Part shown: positions 21,228-33,850 of the stretch, in pieces
Numbering within the stretch: the first letter of the stretch is position 1
Layout: each line of letters begins with the position of its first letter
Source: Perkinsus marinus ATCC 50983
Lineage: Eukaryota > Perkinsozoa > Perkinsida > Perkinsidae
Direction of reading: 5' to 3'
NCBI RefSeq assembly: GCF_000006405.1
Contig: NW_003201162.1
Span: forward strand, 7,331-71,330
DNA length: 64,000 nt
The notes under the pieces: generated by a model
What the model saw: only the letters and a program-made list of their open reading frames with translations
Databases searched by the model: none
What the model was told of the DNA's origin: nothing
Program-made: the position numbers and the translations under genes

Positions 21228-22592
21228 TTAGAAGTTCAGAATGGCGCCGTAAACACCCATCCCCATCACAACAAGTCCGACCACCATGAGCAATACGAAG
21301 AAAAATGACTTCCATTTGGGAATGGACGAACCAAGGTTCATCTGGATTTTGATGTAGCACGCGATGGGGAAGAATACAGACAACTGAGTCACACAGAAAG
21401 CACCGATCAGACCGACTAAAATATCGACCTTGGGAACAACTATTGCAATAAATCCTTCAAAGATGACGAGACATGTCCGACCAACTGAACAGCCAATCCT
21501 ATAGTTGAAGGTGGACCATCGCCTCCTTTCACCAACGGTAGAACAGACAGCGTCTACCTGCTTTGCCGTCGGTGTGAAAAGAACGAGGAAATGCGACAAT
21601 ACCACCAAAAGCACGACAAGATTGATGAGCCACCCGAAGACGTTCAAAGGCTGCCCTGACGGAGATATTGCGCCTACGATGGTATCCGCCTTTGATAGGG
21701 CCTGGCCGTAGGCTGCATAGCCGAGCTCCATCACGACCAGGTAAACTAGAGTGGAGAAACCCAACGCAGCGACTAAAGATTTCGGGAAGTCATTGGGTTT
21801 GCTCATGTTGTAGCAGACGGTTGGAGTCGTTGCACTGATACCGTAGGCGAAGAAGTATGTGGCAAAAACCGATAGATAATCGACAACACCACGAGGCCCG
21901 ACTTCGAGGTCATGCGCGGTACCATCTACGACGAGCTTGTTGGCTGATGCAGCGATTATGACAACTACCATGGCTGTGGCCGACAGGACACCAGCAGCCG
22001 CGATGATACCAACGTCCTTAACCTCTCTTATCCACGAAAGGGGTATGCCCACCAGGACCCAGAGAGCTATCCAGACACGTCTATCGAAGACGCGAGCCAT
22101 TGCTTCACATGTCGAGGCCAATAGGAGAAACATCACGGAGCACACGGCAACGAGGGTTACATGCAGCACGAACCCGAAGTAGATCGCGGCACCGGTGCCA
22201 AAGGTGATTCCGCCAGCCTCCTCATAGCATTTGGCCGTTTCGTTACCATCACGTACGGCGAGGCGTAGAGTTCGCCAAAGGAGGAGGTTGTTGTGGAATA
22301 CGATTGTTGTCGCGAGTGTGAGGCCTATTACGCTGCCAAGCCAGCCAGAGCTAGTGGCTGTGCCTGGAAGCGTCAGAATTCCTACGCCAATCGCAGTCAT
22401 AGTGAGAGTACAAGCCCCGGCAAACCACCCAAGACCGGAGGGCTTGACTGAGATACCATCATCGGGAATCGAGTTGATAGGGAGCATACACCAACACGAA
22501 AAACCTGCAATTAGCAGATAGAATGCGTCATGTCGACTACCTCCAGATTGTAATGCCGACATTCCAGACACCAACGTCAATTCGGGTAGCAA
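21228..22592 (-). CDS. Amino-acid permease, AAAP (SLC38/AVT-like) family
   Basis: Up to 454 residues with about 11 membrane segments. The first conserved helix carries the family signature GVGILTLPG; later come the YGISATTPTVCYNM stretch (TM5-6 region, substrate site) and a C-terminal hydrophobic pair. The family moves neutral or basic amino acids with protons or sodium across plasma or vacuolar membranes; the substrate cannot be told. A stopless 36-base GT...AG segment at 22505-22540 might be an intron near the N-terminus; removing it keeps the frame. The start could also be the ATG at 22487. A broken fragment of the same gene lies at 9837-9960. Confidence 0.85.
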   Translation of the reverse strand: MLPELTLVSGMSALQSGGSRHDAFYLLIAGFSCWCMLPINSIPDDGISVKPSGLGWFAGACTLTMTAIGVGILTLPGTATSSGWLGSVIGLTLATTIVFHNNLLLWRTLRLAVRDGNETAKCYEEAGGITFGTGAAIYFGFVLHVTLVAVCSVMFLLLASTCEAMARVFDRRVWIALWVLVGIPLSWIREVKDVGIIAAAGVLSATAMVVVIIAASANKLVVDGTAHDLEVGPRGVVDYLSVFATYFFAYGISATTPTVCYNMSKPNDFPKSLVAALGFSTLVYLVVMELGYAAYGQALSKADTIVGAISPSGQPLNVFGWLINLVVLLVVLSHFLVLFTPTAKQVDAVCSTVGERRRWSTFNYRIGCSVGRTCLVIFEGFIAIVVPKVDILVGLIGAFCVTQLSVFFPIACYIKIQMNLGSSIPKWKSFFFVLLMVVGLVVMGMGVYGAILNF

Positions 22593-24937
22593 CTGAGCGA
22601 CAGTTCACGCGTTGTAAGTTGTGACGCGTGAATCGGCTTAGTTGTGCGGACCACTAGGGCGGGCGAGACGGGGAATCTTTATTAGTTGATTGGCCAATGA
22701 ATTCAACTAGGCGTACGTCTCAAATCACATACAATGGAAGTTCGGGTGAGTGCATTGGTGGCTTTTGAAATCTCGAAACGCTGCCCATGAGGAACTTGGA
22801 GGTTGGGATTGATAAGAATGAAAATCAATTGAAAATGACCAGCACGGAGCTACGACTTTCTGAAATATAAGACCAACGCTTTGCAAGAATCACATTAGGC
22901 TTGGGGCTTCGGCCATCCACTAATCGCCAATTACCGGTTGTAGTTCCCCGGCAATAAGGGGACTCAGAATAGGCATCCCCAACGATGAAAATGAGTTTAG
23001 CCAATCATGAATGCGGTCCGCAAGTCCCTGTTGAGATGAGGCATGGCAGGTTAACAGATGTGATGATACAGATTGACCGCCTCATCGCCGACGCGAACTG
23101 AATATACCACCACTTCACACAACGGTAATGCGGCCACACGAGAAATAAAATTGGCTACGATGATGATATTTGCGTCTGAGATTTCACCATAGTCAGGAAA
23201 GAGGTATAGATCTGTTCATGAAATTTATTCCCAGAGAGAATCTCGATACCGATATGAGTTGCATAGAAATGTCCCTTGATCGCAGTGATAGCCCAAGTCA
23301 TAGAAGCAACGGCATAGCACGATAAGACATCATTATGTGTAGATTACCCGACCGCAGTAGCCCACTGGAGAGCTCAGCAGCTTGAAAATCACACTTCTCC
23401 AACATTGGTGAGCATCAGTTAAAGTGTCGGAATATCTTGTCCTCACTGGTCAATTACATTGACCAAGGAGAGAGTCTATCATCAAAGCTCATCAGTCATT
23501 TCACCTCAGCTCTCATAATCCAGTGGGTCATCGAATCGCTGAAACAGCCAACGCCGAGGCGAAGACACAGCAACCTCAATCTCAAAAACTACTCCATCAT
23601 CGGAGATACTCAGAATAAGATGTAACAATCAGCGCAGCGAGAGCTATAGATAGCAATCACTTCAGCCTCCTGAATACCTTCGTATCGGCAACTCTTAGCA
23701 CTACCTAGAACATTGAATGGTACCGGTAGCAACTCTAGAGAGCCTCACACGATTGAAGACGAGTCAGACGTAGGACAAAAGTAGATAGAAGAGGTTGTCC
23801 TCACTATTTATCGGAGGGAAGTCAAGCTGTATCATCACTCTCGATCGTAGCATTTTCCCTCAGTGTGGTGCATGGTTCCTTTTTCTACACGAGTTCTTTT
23901 CAGAACAGGTCTGTGTAAGAAGGTATAGTCATCAAAGGGAGCAGATTATGAGTATCAGACAGTACGAACACCTAGGGTGGTTTATCATCATCATAATCAG
24001 ATGACACGCATGAATATGGAATCAATCATCATACACTAAACCAATTTATGAGTGGTTTGACGAAGTCCACACACGAGCTTGTGAGAAATCGATCACGCGA
24101 TCGATGGGCGAGCGCAGGGCTTCTTATCGATCGCGCTATGGCTGGCATCAATTGAAGTGATTACAACTTCCAGTGTAACGTGGACGACTTTATGCAGACT
24201 GGCTGTCCCTCCTGAGATGCACTGTATGTGTGCAAGACTCTCTCAATACAGCCGTCCAGCGTTGAGGGTACTCGACGTTCCGCTATTCGGCTTATTGGAA
24301 CACGATATTCCTTCGAATATTCACAATGTTTAGATGTTGCTATGATGAAAGAATATCATTTGGCTTAATCTTTTCTGTCTACCGTCATTGGCGGGGCATG
24401 GAGACTACTTGATGACGAGACTGAGCAACTTGAAATCGTTACATTGACTTAAATTGAAATTGAATCAGTCGCATTGAAAGTTGTGATTATCTGATGCGAA
24501 AAATGAGATAATTCAACTTGATAATCAACGCGGAAGTATCCAATACTCATGCAACTCTCATACAACATGCAGAAGTAATTTGAGATAACATTATAGCAAG
24601 CAACTGAAATTTGCTAAGGATTGTAAATTGCTGAACCGCCAATCAATACAACGACGCTGATATGCTCGCTCAAGTTCAGCCAAGAATAGGGTGGATGACA
24701 AAGATCGATAGTCTTCTCAAATGAGGGTGTCCCCCATGAATAAACGGCTGGACTCTCGACTAGGTAACCAGCTGCGTCAATTAGTACACGAGTAACCGAT
24801 GACACACCGAACTGCCCTCAAACAACGCAACGATCGAACATCAAGATAACTACTGAAAACTCAGCTATTTCTTCCATGCGATCTCTCCTCTACGAGCACT
24901 TTTCAAAAAATAGGATCACATCATCTGCATGTGATCA
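22593..24937. other. Intergenic, 2.3 kb, no gene recognised
   Basis: AT-rich toward the right with only short ORFs. The sequence near 24088-24106 (atcgatcacgcgatcgat) is nearly self-complementary. No domain was seen in six frames. Confidence 0.5.
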
Positions 24938-27469
24938 TCAGCTGTTTAGCTCAGCCACGAGCACCTGGTGATGGCGAAACGGTACGAACGAGTAACCATC
25001 AGCCTTGTAAAACTTGGATTGAAATTCCACCCAATGCAAACGTAACGTATGAAGGAAGCACTCCAGGACATCCATGAACAGCAAAACTCCAACGGTGATA
25101 CCAAAGAGCACAGCGAAGCCCAGATAGATCCAAACCGCTTGAAGGCTACCCGTGGTTTCCAACATAGGTTGAAGAGTCTTCTGGAAGAAAACCAGCGACA
25201 GCTGTTGATGAGCCAACGACAGTGCCCATTGACGGAGATATGATGCTGTATGAGATATAGTTCCCAGCACATACTCTATGGTCTCGATGATCTGGTGAAT
25301 GCACACCTCGCCAAAAGGTTCCTCATCATGTTCATCTTCATGACCCTTGTGTTCCCCAAGCAGAGGCTGTTCTAGATCACCATTCATTCCCGAGGAAGAA
25401 CTAGCTCTACTCGAGAGCCTCCTTTTGATGAAGATGATCACCGGCTTAGGAATGAGCATCAAGGGAACTGCACAAGCAGTGATAATCATGAGAGTCTTCT
25501 GAATGTCCGACTGTCCTTCATACAGGGGTTGCCTGTTGGGCTGGCTCAGACCCATACCTATGAGCGTGTTGATAAGTGATGGTGCACCGTTGAGGTTGGG
25601 GTCTTGCGTCACTGGTGTAACCCATTTATACATTATCATCCAGTCCATGTAACCGAAAAAACATATCATGAACGCCAGCTGGGGGATACACTCGAAGACA
25701 AAGTCTGTCCACTGGCGACCATGAATAGAGTTACTGAATTTAAGACAAACCCCGAGTAGCATTTGGGCAACACCGAACAGGACCGACAATTTCATCTTTA
25801 GTGAGTTCATGAAGAGCAGCTCGTTATTAGCACCGTGCCAGGAGGGATCGATTCCGAACGGATAAGGGCCGTGACCGTCGCCACTATTAGAACTGTCGAA
25901 CCATGGCTTGGGCTTCATCTCATAGCTGCTACCTTTTCCAAGATGCTGAGGGTCCTCATAACGAGAGTCCCCGAAAATACCAATGCCGACTGACAAAAAG
26001 TCGTTGTACATGAAACCAGCGTATATGGCAAAGAACCCCATAGCAAAGAGTAGATACCGAGCATAAGACAACCCCTGATGCACAGCATTGTCACTATATT
26101 TCCACTTGTCAGCATTCAGCAAGGCATATATGGCTACACATAACAACATCGCACCGTGGGCCACATCGCCGTACATGACGCCAAACATGAAGGGGAAAGT
26201 GACAATAGTGAAGACACCCGGGTTGAACTCTTTGTAGTGCGGGACCCCGTACGTCTCAACCAACTCCTGGAAGGCGTCAGTGAAGGCATTCCTCTTGATG
26301 TAAGTAGGGGGCGTCTTGCCCGTACAAGTAGCATCCGTGACGAGTGTGGCAGAAGCACGAGCAGATCCACCGAAAGAGGCATGGGCCAGCACGTGGCGAA
26401 TGGCGTCTTCGTCCTCAGCAGCATACCAACAGTCAGCCCTCAGAGTCGTGCTCCCTTCAAAGAGATTCAGCGTTGCATAAATACTCTTTTCCTTGATACA
26501 GAACAGCTTCCACTCTTCAATGCGAGAGTTGCCGCCCATACGAATGGGCTCTAGGAGCATCCTTGTTTCATCACGCATGATTCTCTCGAAACCACGCAAG
26601 GCAGCTTTCTTGTCCGAGATAATTGACTCGAGGGCACGAGAACGTGCGCTACCCTCAGCTGTCGACGCTGGCCAAGCATACAACCTCACGCCTATCGCTT
26701 TACAGATACGCGTCAATTTAGCCGCCATAGCACTGGTGGCTGCATCCCCTTGAAAGTAGATGACGAAAACACTCTTTGGTTCAAGCTGCGTGTGCGCCTC
26801 TTCCTCGGTGATCTCAGTGAAGTGTGTGAAAGCTGTACCACGAGTTGCACGAAAGACGGTACGTGCGAAGGTCTCCTGCTGTTTGAGATCGATAACACCA
26901 GCGATGTTAGAGAACTGCATACCATTCATCTTCGCATAGCTCGGTCCACCAGCCTCACCGTCCAACAGAGGAGCATCGAGGCCGCCGCCACCACCACCTA
27001 GCATACCCTCAGCGATGCCGGCCCAAACAACATGGAGTTCCTCAACAGCAGCGTTGAGCTCAGCAGTGAGGACTTCGTTGTTAGATTGAAAGCGGATAAA
27101 ACGATCATAGATTCCCTTCAGTTCAGCTTCTAAGGGATCCAATGACAGCTCATTGTCATGCTGCAAGAAATCATCAACACGGTTCTTGTAAAGTGGCATG
27201 TAGTTCACGTCCTCGAGCTCCTTGGAAAAGACCCTCAACATCCTCTCCATCTCCTCAATGCGTTGAATGTACTTACGATACGGTCTAAGCGAAACAATCA
27301 GCATGAACAAACTAACAAGCGAATGAACAAACCTGTTCATAGTGTTGTCGTTCATGTCCTGAAACATCATACTGGTCTCGTGACCAAGTATATTGACATA
27401 ATGCCTAGCCCACTGCGCTGGGACCACGAGAGTACCATGGGTCATGGTCTCGCTACGCAGGATACCCAT
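24938..27469 (-). CDS. V-ATPase subunit a, copy 1 (divergent)
   Basis: Subunit a of the V0 sector holds the proton half-channels against the c-ring. Exon 1 is 27469-27333 (MGILRSETM...), the intron 27332-27285 (48 bases, GT-AG, phase 2), and exon 2 27284-24938, giving 827 residues. The intron has no stop and is a multiple of three, so an unspliced frame reads through with 16 spurious residues. The N-terminal half is cytosolic and the C-terminal half has about 8 membrane helices. The essential Arg (yeast Vph1 R735 type) is residue 730 in SYLRQWALSLAHQQ; the Gln after it replaces the usual Leu/Ile. The second buried Arg sits in LRLHWVEF. It is the most divergent of the three tandem copies, which suggests a specialised compartment or rate. 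Confidence 0.93.
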   Translation of the reverse strand: MGILRSETMTHGTLVVPAQWARHYVNILGHETSMMFQDMNDNTMNRFVHSLVSLFMLIVSLRPYRKYIQRIEEMERMLRVFSKELEDVNYMPLYKNRVDDFLQHDNELSLDPLEAELKGIYDRFIRFQSNNEVLTAELNAAVEELHVVWAGIAEGMLGGGGGGLDAPLLDGEAGGPSYAKMNGMQFSNIAGVIDLKQQETFARTVFRATRGTAFTHFTEITEEEAHTQLEPKSVFVIYFQGDAATSAMAAKLTRICKAIGVRLYAWPASTAEGSARSRALESIISDKKAALRGFERIMRDETRMLLEPIRMGGNSRIEEWKLFCIKEKSIYATLNLFEGSTTLRADCWYAAEDEDAIRHVLAHASFGGSARASATLVTDATCTGKTPPTYIKRNAFTDAFQELVETYGVPHYKEFNPGVFTIVTFPFMFGVMYGDVAHGAMLLCVAIYALLNADKWKYSDNAVHQGLSYARYLLFAMGFFAIYAGFMYNDFLSVGIGIFGDSRYEDPQHLGKGSSYEMKPKPWFDSSNSGDGHGPYPFGIDPSWHGANNELLFMNSLKMKLSVLFGVAQMLLGVCLKFSNSIHGRQWTDFVFECIPQLAFMICFFGYMDWMIMYKWVTPVTQDPNLNGAPSLINTLIGMGLSQPNRQPLYEGQSDIQKTLMIITACAVPLMLIPKPVIIFIKRRLSSRASSSSGMNGDLEQPLLGEHKGHEDEHDEEPFGEVCIHQIIETIEYVLGTISHTASYLRQWALSLAHQQLSLVFFQKTLQPMLETTGSLQAVWIYLGFAVLFGITVGVLLFMDVLECFLHTLRLHWVEFQSKFYKADGYSFVPFRHHQVLVAELNS

Positions 27470-27704
27470 TTCCGAACGCCAATAACCTATCACTAACAGT
27501 GGCTCAATACCACTCCATAGCGAACATCCCCAAATTCAGCAGTAATTGATATGAACTGAACTCAGTATAGCTCATATTGTCGATATAGAAACAGTCCGGA
27601 GGCTGCCGGCTTGAATCAGAGTCTCAAGAGGAATTGAGTGAGAAAAAAGGACGGAAGGCAGTCTGCAGAACTGAAAATACTACGAATGGCTAGCTACAAC
27701 AAGT
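27470..27704. promoter_or_regulatory. Upstream region of V-ATPase a copy 1
   Basis: 235 bases between the start of copy 1 and the stop of copy 2, short for both a 3' UTR and a promoter. No specific motif recognised. Confidence 0.3.
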
Positions 27705-30215
27705 CTAACCCTGAAGCTCGTCCTTGATGATGTCAAAGTGGCGATAAGGCACGAAGGGATAACCATCACCCATGTAGAACTTGGACATGAACTCCACCCA
27801 ATGCAGACGCAAGGTATGAAGAGTACACTCCAAGACATCCATGAACATAAGGACACCCAAGGTGATACCAAAAAGAACGGCGAAAGCGCAGTAGATGAAG
27901 ATAGGGCTGAGGGCACCAGTGGACTCGAGAGAACCCTGCATGATCATCTGGAAGAACACCACGGAAAGCTGCTGATGTGCCAAGGAAAGAGCCCAAATAC
28001 GGAGGTATGACGCAGTATGGGATACGCAACCAAGAACGTATTCGATGGTCTCGATCATCTGGTAGATCCAGACCTCATCCATACCAGGCTCCGTAGGCTC
28101 CTCAGCCTCCTTATCATCCTTAGGGAGGAGAGACTGAGCCTCGACATCTTGCTGAGCAATAGCGGCCTGACGGGCGGCCTTCTTAGCCTTGTACGATCTC
28201 TCAATGGAGATGATGATCGGCTTGGGTAGCAGCATCAGAGGCAATGAAAGGAGAATGATTATCATGAACCATTTCTGGATGGTGAACTGACCGGCGTACA
28301 AGGGCTGCTTATCAGCTTGGCCGAGACCGAACGAGATCAAGGTGTTAATCAGAGAGGGGGCACCGTTGAGGGTAGGGTCCTGAGTAACAGGGGTAACCCA
28401 CTTATACATGATCATCCAGTCCATGTAACCAAAGAAGCAGATCATGAAGGCCATCTGGGGGATGCACACGGTGATCCAGTCCAGAGCATCACGGTAGTAC
28501 GTATCGTTGCTGAACTTGATGCAAACACCAAATATCATTTGGATGACACCGAACAACACAGATAACTTCATCTTCAGGGAGTTCATGAACAGAAGCTCGT
28601 TGGTGGAGTTATGCCATGCGGGATCAATACCAAAGGGATAAGGACCGCTACCCTCGCCAGTGTTGAGGGTGTCGAACCAAGCCTTGGGCTTCATTTCAAA
28701 CAACGAAGCATGACCGTATTCAGCGGGATCCTCGTAACGGGAAGTACCGAACCAGTGAATACCAACACCGAGGAGATCGTTATACAAGCAACCAGCATAG
28801 ATGGCAAAGAGGCCCATGAAGAGAATGAGGTATCGTGAGTACACCAAGCCCTGGACCATCTCATCATCACTGTACTTCCACTTCTTAGCATTCTTCACAG
28901 CCCAGAGAGCAAAGCAGGTGAGCAAAGTACCATGACCAACATCACCATACATTAAACCGAACATGAAGGGGAAAGTGATGATACTCACAACACCAGCGTT
29001 GAACTCCTGATAACGAGGAGTACCGTAGGTATCAATAAGAGATTGGAAAGCAGCAGTGAACTCGTTCTTTCTCGTATAGGTAGGAGCTGCCGTCTTAGGA
29101 TCATGTTCATCATCAATAAGCATAGCCGAAGCAGCCAAACCGGAGCTTGCAAGCACTTCACGAATAGAATCCTTATCCTTGGTCGGATACCAGCAATCAC
29201 ATCTCATCGAGACAGACCCCTCAAACAGGTTGAGAGTAGCATAGATACTCCTTTCCTCGATGCAGAATAGCCTCCACTCCTCAATACGAGAGTTGCCTCC
29301 CATACGGATAGGCTCCAACAGACTGCGTGCCTCGTCAAGGGTGTACTTGGAGAAACCAGCGAGAGCACGACGCTTATCAGCAATGACAGTCTCGAGATCA
29401 GCGATCCTCTGCATAGCCTCATCCTTACATGAAGGCCACTGATAGATGTGGACACCAACAGCACTGCAAATACGGTGAACCTTAGCCGACATAGCCGAAG
29501 CCGCAGTAGTGCTCTGGAAGTAGATGACGAAGACGCTCTTGCGAGTATCAGGGATCTCCACGAACTGAGTGAAGGTGTTACCACGAGTAGCACGGAACAC
29601 CGTTCTGGCAAAGCTCTCCTGATCCTCCATCTTCACAACACCAGCAATGTTAGAGAACTGCATGTGATCTTCTCTACGGCGAGAACCTTGGCCAGTGGGC
29701 TCGCCCTCAAGGAGAGGTTGACTCAGGCCCTCTCCTGCAGCGAGGAACCCAGTTGAAATGCTGTCCTTAACAACATTGAGCTCTTCAACAGCGGCCTCAA
29801 GCTCATCGGTCATCTCCTCATTGTTACTGTGGAAACGGCAGAACCTCTCATAGACTCTCTTGACCTCGGCCTCAAGCGAATCAAGGGTGAACTCATCGTC
29901 GTGGTCCAAGAAGTCATCGATACGGTTCTTGCTGACCTCGACATTGGGCATGTTCTCAACCTCCTTGCTCAGGAAACGAACCATACGCTCCATCTCCTCA
30001 ATGCGCTGAATATAGCGGCGATAAGGCCTGAAAAACACAAGGTGATAAACCGATGAAAATACCAGTTAAACTGCCTACCTCTGCATAACAGAAGAGTTCA
30101 TATCCTCAAACATAATTTGAGTCTTATGACCGAGTAAATCTACATAATCTCTCGCCCACTCGTGAGGTAGCACAAGAGTGCCGTGAGACATAAACTCACT
30201 TCTCAAAACTCCCAT
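27705..30215 (-). CDS. V-ATPase subunit a, copy 2
   Basis: Exon 1 is 30215-30079 (MGVLRSEFM...), the intron 30078-30028 (51 bases, GT-AG, phase 2, splitting an Arg codon), and exon 2 30027-27705, giving 819 residues. The N-terminal cytosolic domain contains a coiled region (QRIEEMERM) and the NSRIEEWRLF segment. The membrane domain includes FGYMDWMIMYKWVTPV and SYLRIWALSLAHQQ, with the essential Arg at residue 722. Exon 1 has exactly the same length (137 bases) in all three copies. It is clearly closer to copy 3 than to copy 1. The acidic loop before the catalytic helix (DKEAEEPTEPGMDE) differs between copies and may set targeting or partners. Confidence 0.95.
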
Positions 30216-31332
30216 GTTGGTTACAAATAAGCACAAACTGATGAAGAACACAATATTCCCAACACTTACTAACACGTCACACATTCTCAAACCTAATCCA
30301 AAACAGCGAAAGCGGATATACTCAAACAATCCTCATCATCACATAAACCTATAAAAACTACTCAAGACACGTATATCCATCAACGAGTAATGAAGTGAAT
30401 GAACTGAGCTGAGCATAAGCAAGTACCCAAGCTGAGACCTACAGCGACACAACTCAGATCACGCTGTCTCTGCTAAGCTACAAGATACTCTGAGAGCTGA
30501 GATGAAGCTATAGCCTGTCAGTAACGGCGATTACTAAATAGCTGATTCGAATCAATCTGTGGAGAATCTCTAAGACAAATGAGGGAAAGAGCCGTGAACA
30601 ACCACGTGATACAACCGAAATTGAACAACGATAAAGTTGACATCATAATTTCGAAGCGAGCGACGCCATATATTGCCATTTGGGTAATGCCGAGCGTGAC
30701 TACAAACTGTTTCTCAACACGGAAAAGAGAGTGGCCACAAAGAACCACGGAAACCACAAAGGACACCAAGAGTTTGAAAACGGCGAGGAGACCAATCCAA
30801 AGCTAAATGGACGAATATTCTTGAAAAAGATGAAATTCCCGTGCAGTACTGAGTACAGTGTTTCCCTTCTATGCCGGGTAATGTCCATACCTTTTATAAC
30901 AGCCCTCTAGGAGCAAAGTTCGCTTAACACTCGGCACATGGTAAGTTCGCCACTTCGCGATGAAAGTCTCACCAGAAGCATATCGCAAATATATCAGCTA
31001 TAATATTGCTAGAAAATCAGAAGTCGATAAAATACATTCAAAACGTAAAAGCTGGGGTCAATGATCACAACTACACAACTTGGCCGAAGCAACTTTCAAA
31101 TTCGCAATGATCGTGAACGACAACATCACATACAAATTTTAATTGATATACCAACCCAAAGACATCCTCACACTCATAAGAGACTTAGTACAATCTTGGG
31201 ACGCCACGATGTGGATGCAATAAATGGCGAATCGAATGTATGAAAAAGGAGGAGTTGAATAAACACGAGAAGAATCGTCTATCGCTTCCTTCAAGTAGTA
31301 GTAGTAAACACGTCATCAGCATCTACTGTTTC
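30216..31332. other. Intergenic between V-ATPase a copies 2 and 3
   Basis: About 1.1 kb with no recognised gene; the left part should contain the copy 2 promoter. Short ORFs on both strands lack domains. Confidence 0.45.
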
Positions 31333-33850
31333 TTAAGCCTGAAGCTCATCCTTGATAATGTCGAAGTGGCAGAACGGCACGAAGGAGTATCCATCACCCA
31401 TGTAGAACTTGGATTGGAACTCCACCCAATGCAGACGCCAGGTATGGAGGAAACACTCCAAGACATCCATGAACATAAGGACACCCAAGGTGATACCAAA
31501 GAGGACGGCGAAAGCGCAGTAGATGAAGATAGGGCTGGCCCAGCTAGTGGACTGGAGAGCGCCCTGCATAATCATCTGGAAGAACACCACAGAAAGCTGC
31601 TGATGCGCCAAGGACAAAGCCCAAAGACGCAAATATGACGCAGTATGGGATACGCAACCAAGCACGTATTCGATGGTCTCGATCATCTGGTAGATCCAGA
31701 CCTCATCCATACCCTCTTCCTCAAGCTCCTCGTCAGTCTCACTCTCCTTCGTGATGAGGGCTTGCGCTTCTACATCGTCATTGGCAACAGCGTTACGGTT
31801 GTTCTTCTTATTTCTGATAGACCTCTGGATTTGAATAATAATCGGCTTAGGTAAGAGCATAACAGGGACCGATATCACCACAGCAAGCATGAGCCACTTT
31901 TGAACGGCAGGCTGGGCGAGGAACAGAGGTTGCTTATCAGCTTGGCCGAGACCGAACGAGATCAAGGTGTTAATCAGGGAGGGGGCACCGTTAAGGGTAG
32001 GGTCCTGAGTAACAGGAGTAACCCACTTATACATGATCATCCAGTCCATGTAACCAAAGAAGCCCAACAGGAAGACCATCTGGGGAATGGCAACGAAGAT
32101 GAAGTCAATCCACTCCCTCATGTAAGCATCGTTACCGAACTTGATGCAAACACCAAATATCATCTGGAAGACACCGAACAACACAGACAACTTCATCTTC
32201 AAGGAGTTCATGAACAGAAGCTCGTTGGTCGCACCGTGCCACGAGGGATCAATACCAAAGGGATAAGGACCGCTACCCTCGCCAGTGTTAAGAGTGTCGA
32301 ACCAAGCCTTGGGCTTCATTTCGTAGTTACTAGCATGACCGTATTCAGCGGGATCCTCATAACGAGCAGTACCGAACCAGTGAATACCAACACCGAGGAG
32401 ATCGTTATACATGCAACCAGCATAGATGGCAAAGAGGCCCATGAACAAGAGCAAGTAGCGAGCATAGACCAAACCTTGCTGCATACCATCATCACTGTAC
32501 TTCCACTTCTTAGCATTGGACAAAGCCCAGAGAGCAAAGCATGTGATCAAAGTACCATGACCAACATCACCGTACATAATGCCAAACATGAAGGGGAATG
32601 TGATGATACTCACAACACCAGCGTTGAACTCCTGATAACGAGGGATACCATAGGTATCGACCAAAGCCTGGAAGGCAGCAGTGAACTCGTTAGTCTTCGT
32701 ATAGGTGGGAGGAGCCGCCCTAGGCTTGGCGATATCAGCCACCAGCATAGCAGAGGCAGCCAATTCAGACTCGCCGAGTACACGACGAATAGAATCCTCC
32801 TCCTTAGAAGGATACCAGCAATCACATCTCAGAGTAACATCACCCTCAAAAAGGTTAAGAGTAGCATAGATGTTCCTCTCCTTAATGCAGAACAACTTCC
32901 ATTCCTCAATCCGAGAGTTGCCACCAACACGAATGGGCTCGACAAGGCCTCTGGCTTCATCACGAATGAATCTGTCGAAGCCAGCCAAAGCATGGGTCTT
33001 GTCAGCGATGATGCTCTGCAGCTCGTTGATTCTGACCCTAGCCTCGTCATGAGTGGCAGGCCATTGATAAAGGTGAACACCAACAGCACCACAGATACGA
33101 TGGAGCTTAGCGGACATGTAACTGTTAGCGGCAGCGCCTTGGAAGTAGATGACGAATACACTCTTGCGAGTATCGGGAATCTCAGTGAACTGAGTGAAGG
33201 TGTTACCACGAGTAGCACGGAACACCGTTCTGGCAAAGCTCTCCTGATCCTCCATCTTCACAACGCCAGCAATGTTAGAGAACTGCATGCCCATACGCTC
33301 TCTACCAGTACCACGAGCAGTGGGCTCACCCTGCAATAGAGGAGCCTCGAGAGCCGCACCAGTGCCAGCAGCAACAGAACCAGAGCTGAGACTGTTCTGT
33401 ACGACGTTCAACTCCTCAGTGGCAGAGTCCAGCTCAGCAGTCAAGTCCTCGTTGTTACCACGGAAGCGAATGAACTGTTCGTAAACTCTCTTGATCTCAG
33501 CCTCTAGGGTGTCAAGGGTGAACTCATCATCGTGGTCCAGGAAGTCGTCGATACGGTTCTTGTAAAGAGTGACATCAGGCATCTTGGCGATCTCAGAGTC
33601 GAGCACACGGAGCATACGTTCCATGTCCTCAATACGTTGGATGTACTTACGATAAGGTCTAACAAACAACAAGACACATCTAGGAGCACACCAGGGTCTT
33701 CTTTGCAGCTCACCTTTGCATAACGGCCGAGTTCATATCCTCGAACATGACCTTGGTTTGCTTACCCAAGAGGTCAACATAGTTTCGAGCATACTCGTGC
33801 GGTAGCACGACTGTGCCGTGAGTCATGAGCTCACTACGAAGGATTCCCAT
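31333..33850 (-). CDS. V-ATPase subunit a, copy 3
   Basis: Exon 1 is 33850-33714 (MGILRSELM...), the intron 33713-33659 (55 bases, GT-AG, phase 2 at the same codon as in the other copies), and exon 2 33658-31333, giving 820 residues. The canonical motif SYLRLWALSLAHQQ carries the essential Arg at residue 723. The sequence is very close to copy 2 over the membrane domain and differs mostly in the N-terminal linker (about residues 125-165) and the acidic loop before the last helices. A 479-codon open frame on the opposite strand (31900-33339) is a by-product of codon bias. With canonical motif residues, this is the best candidate for the housekeeping isoform. Confidence 0.95.

Noticed and set aside
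31900-33339. A 479-codon ORF on the plus strand
   Set aside because: It is antisense to V-ATPase a copy 3. Shorter antisense ORFs occur at equivalent positions opposite copies 1 and 2, and the translation has no domain.
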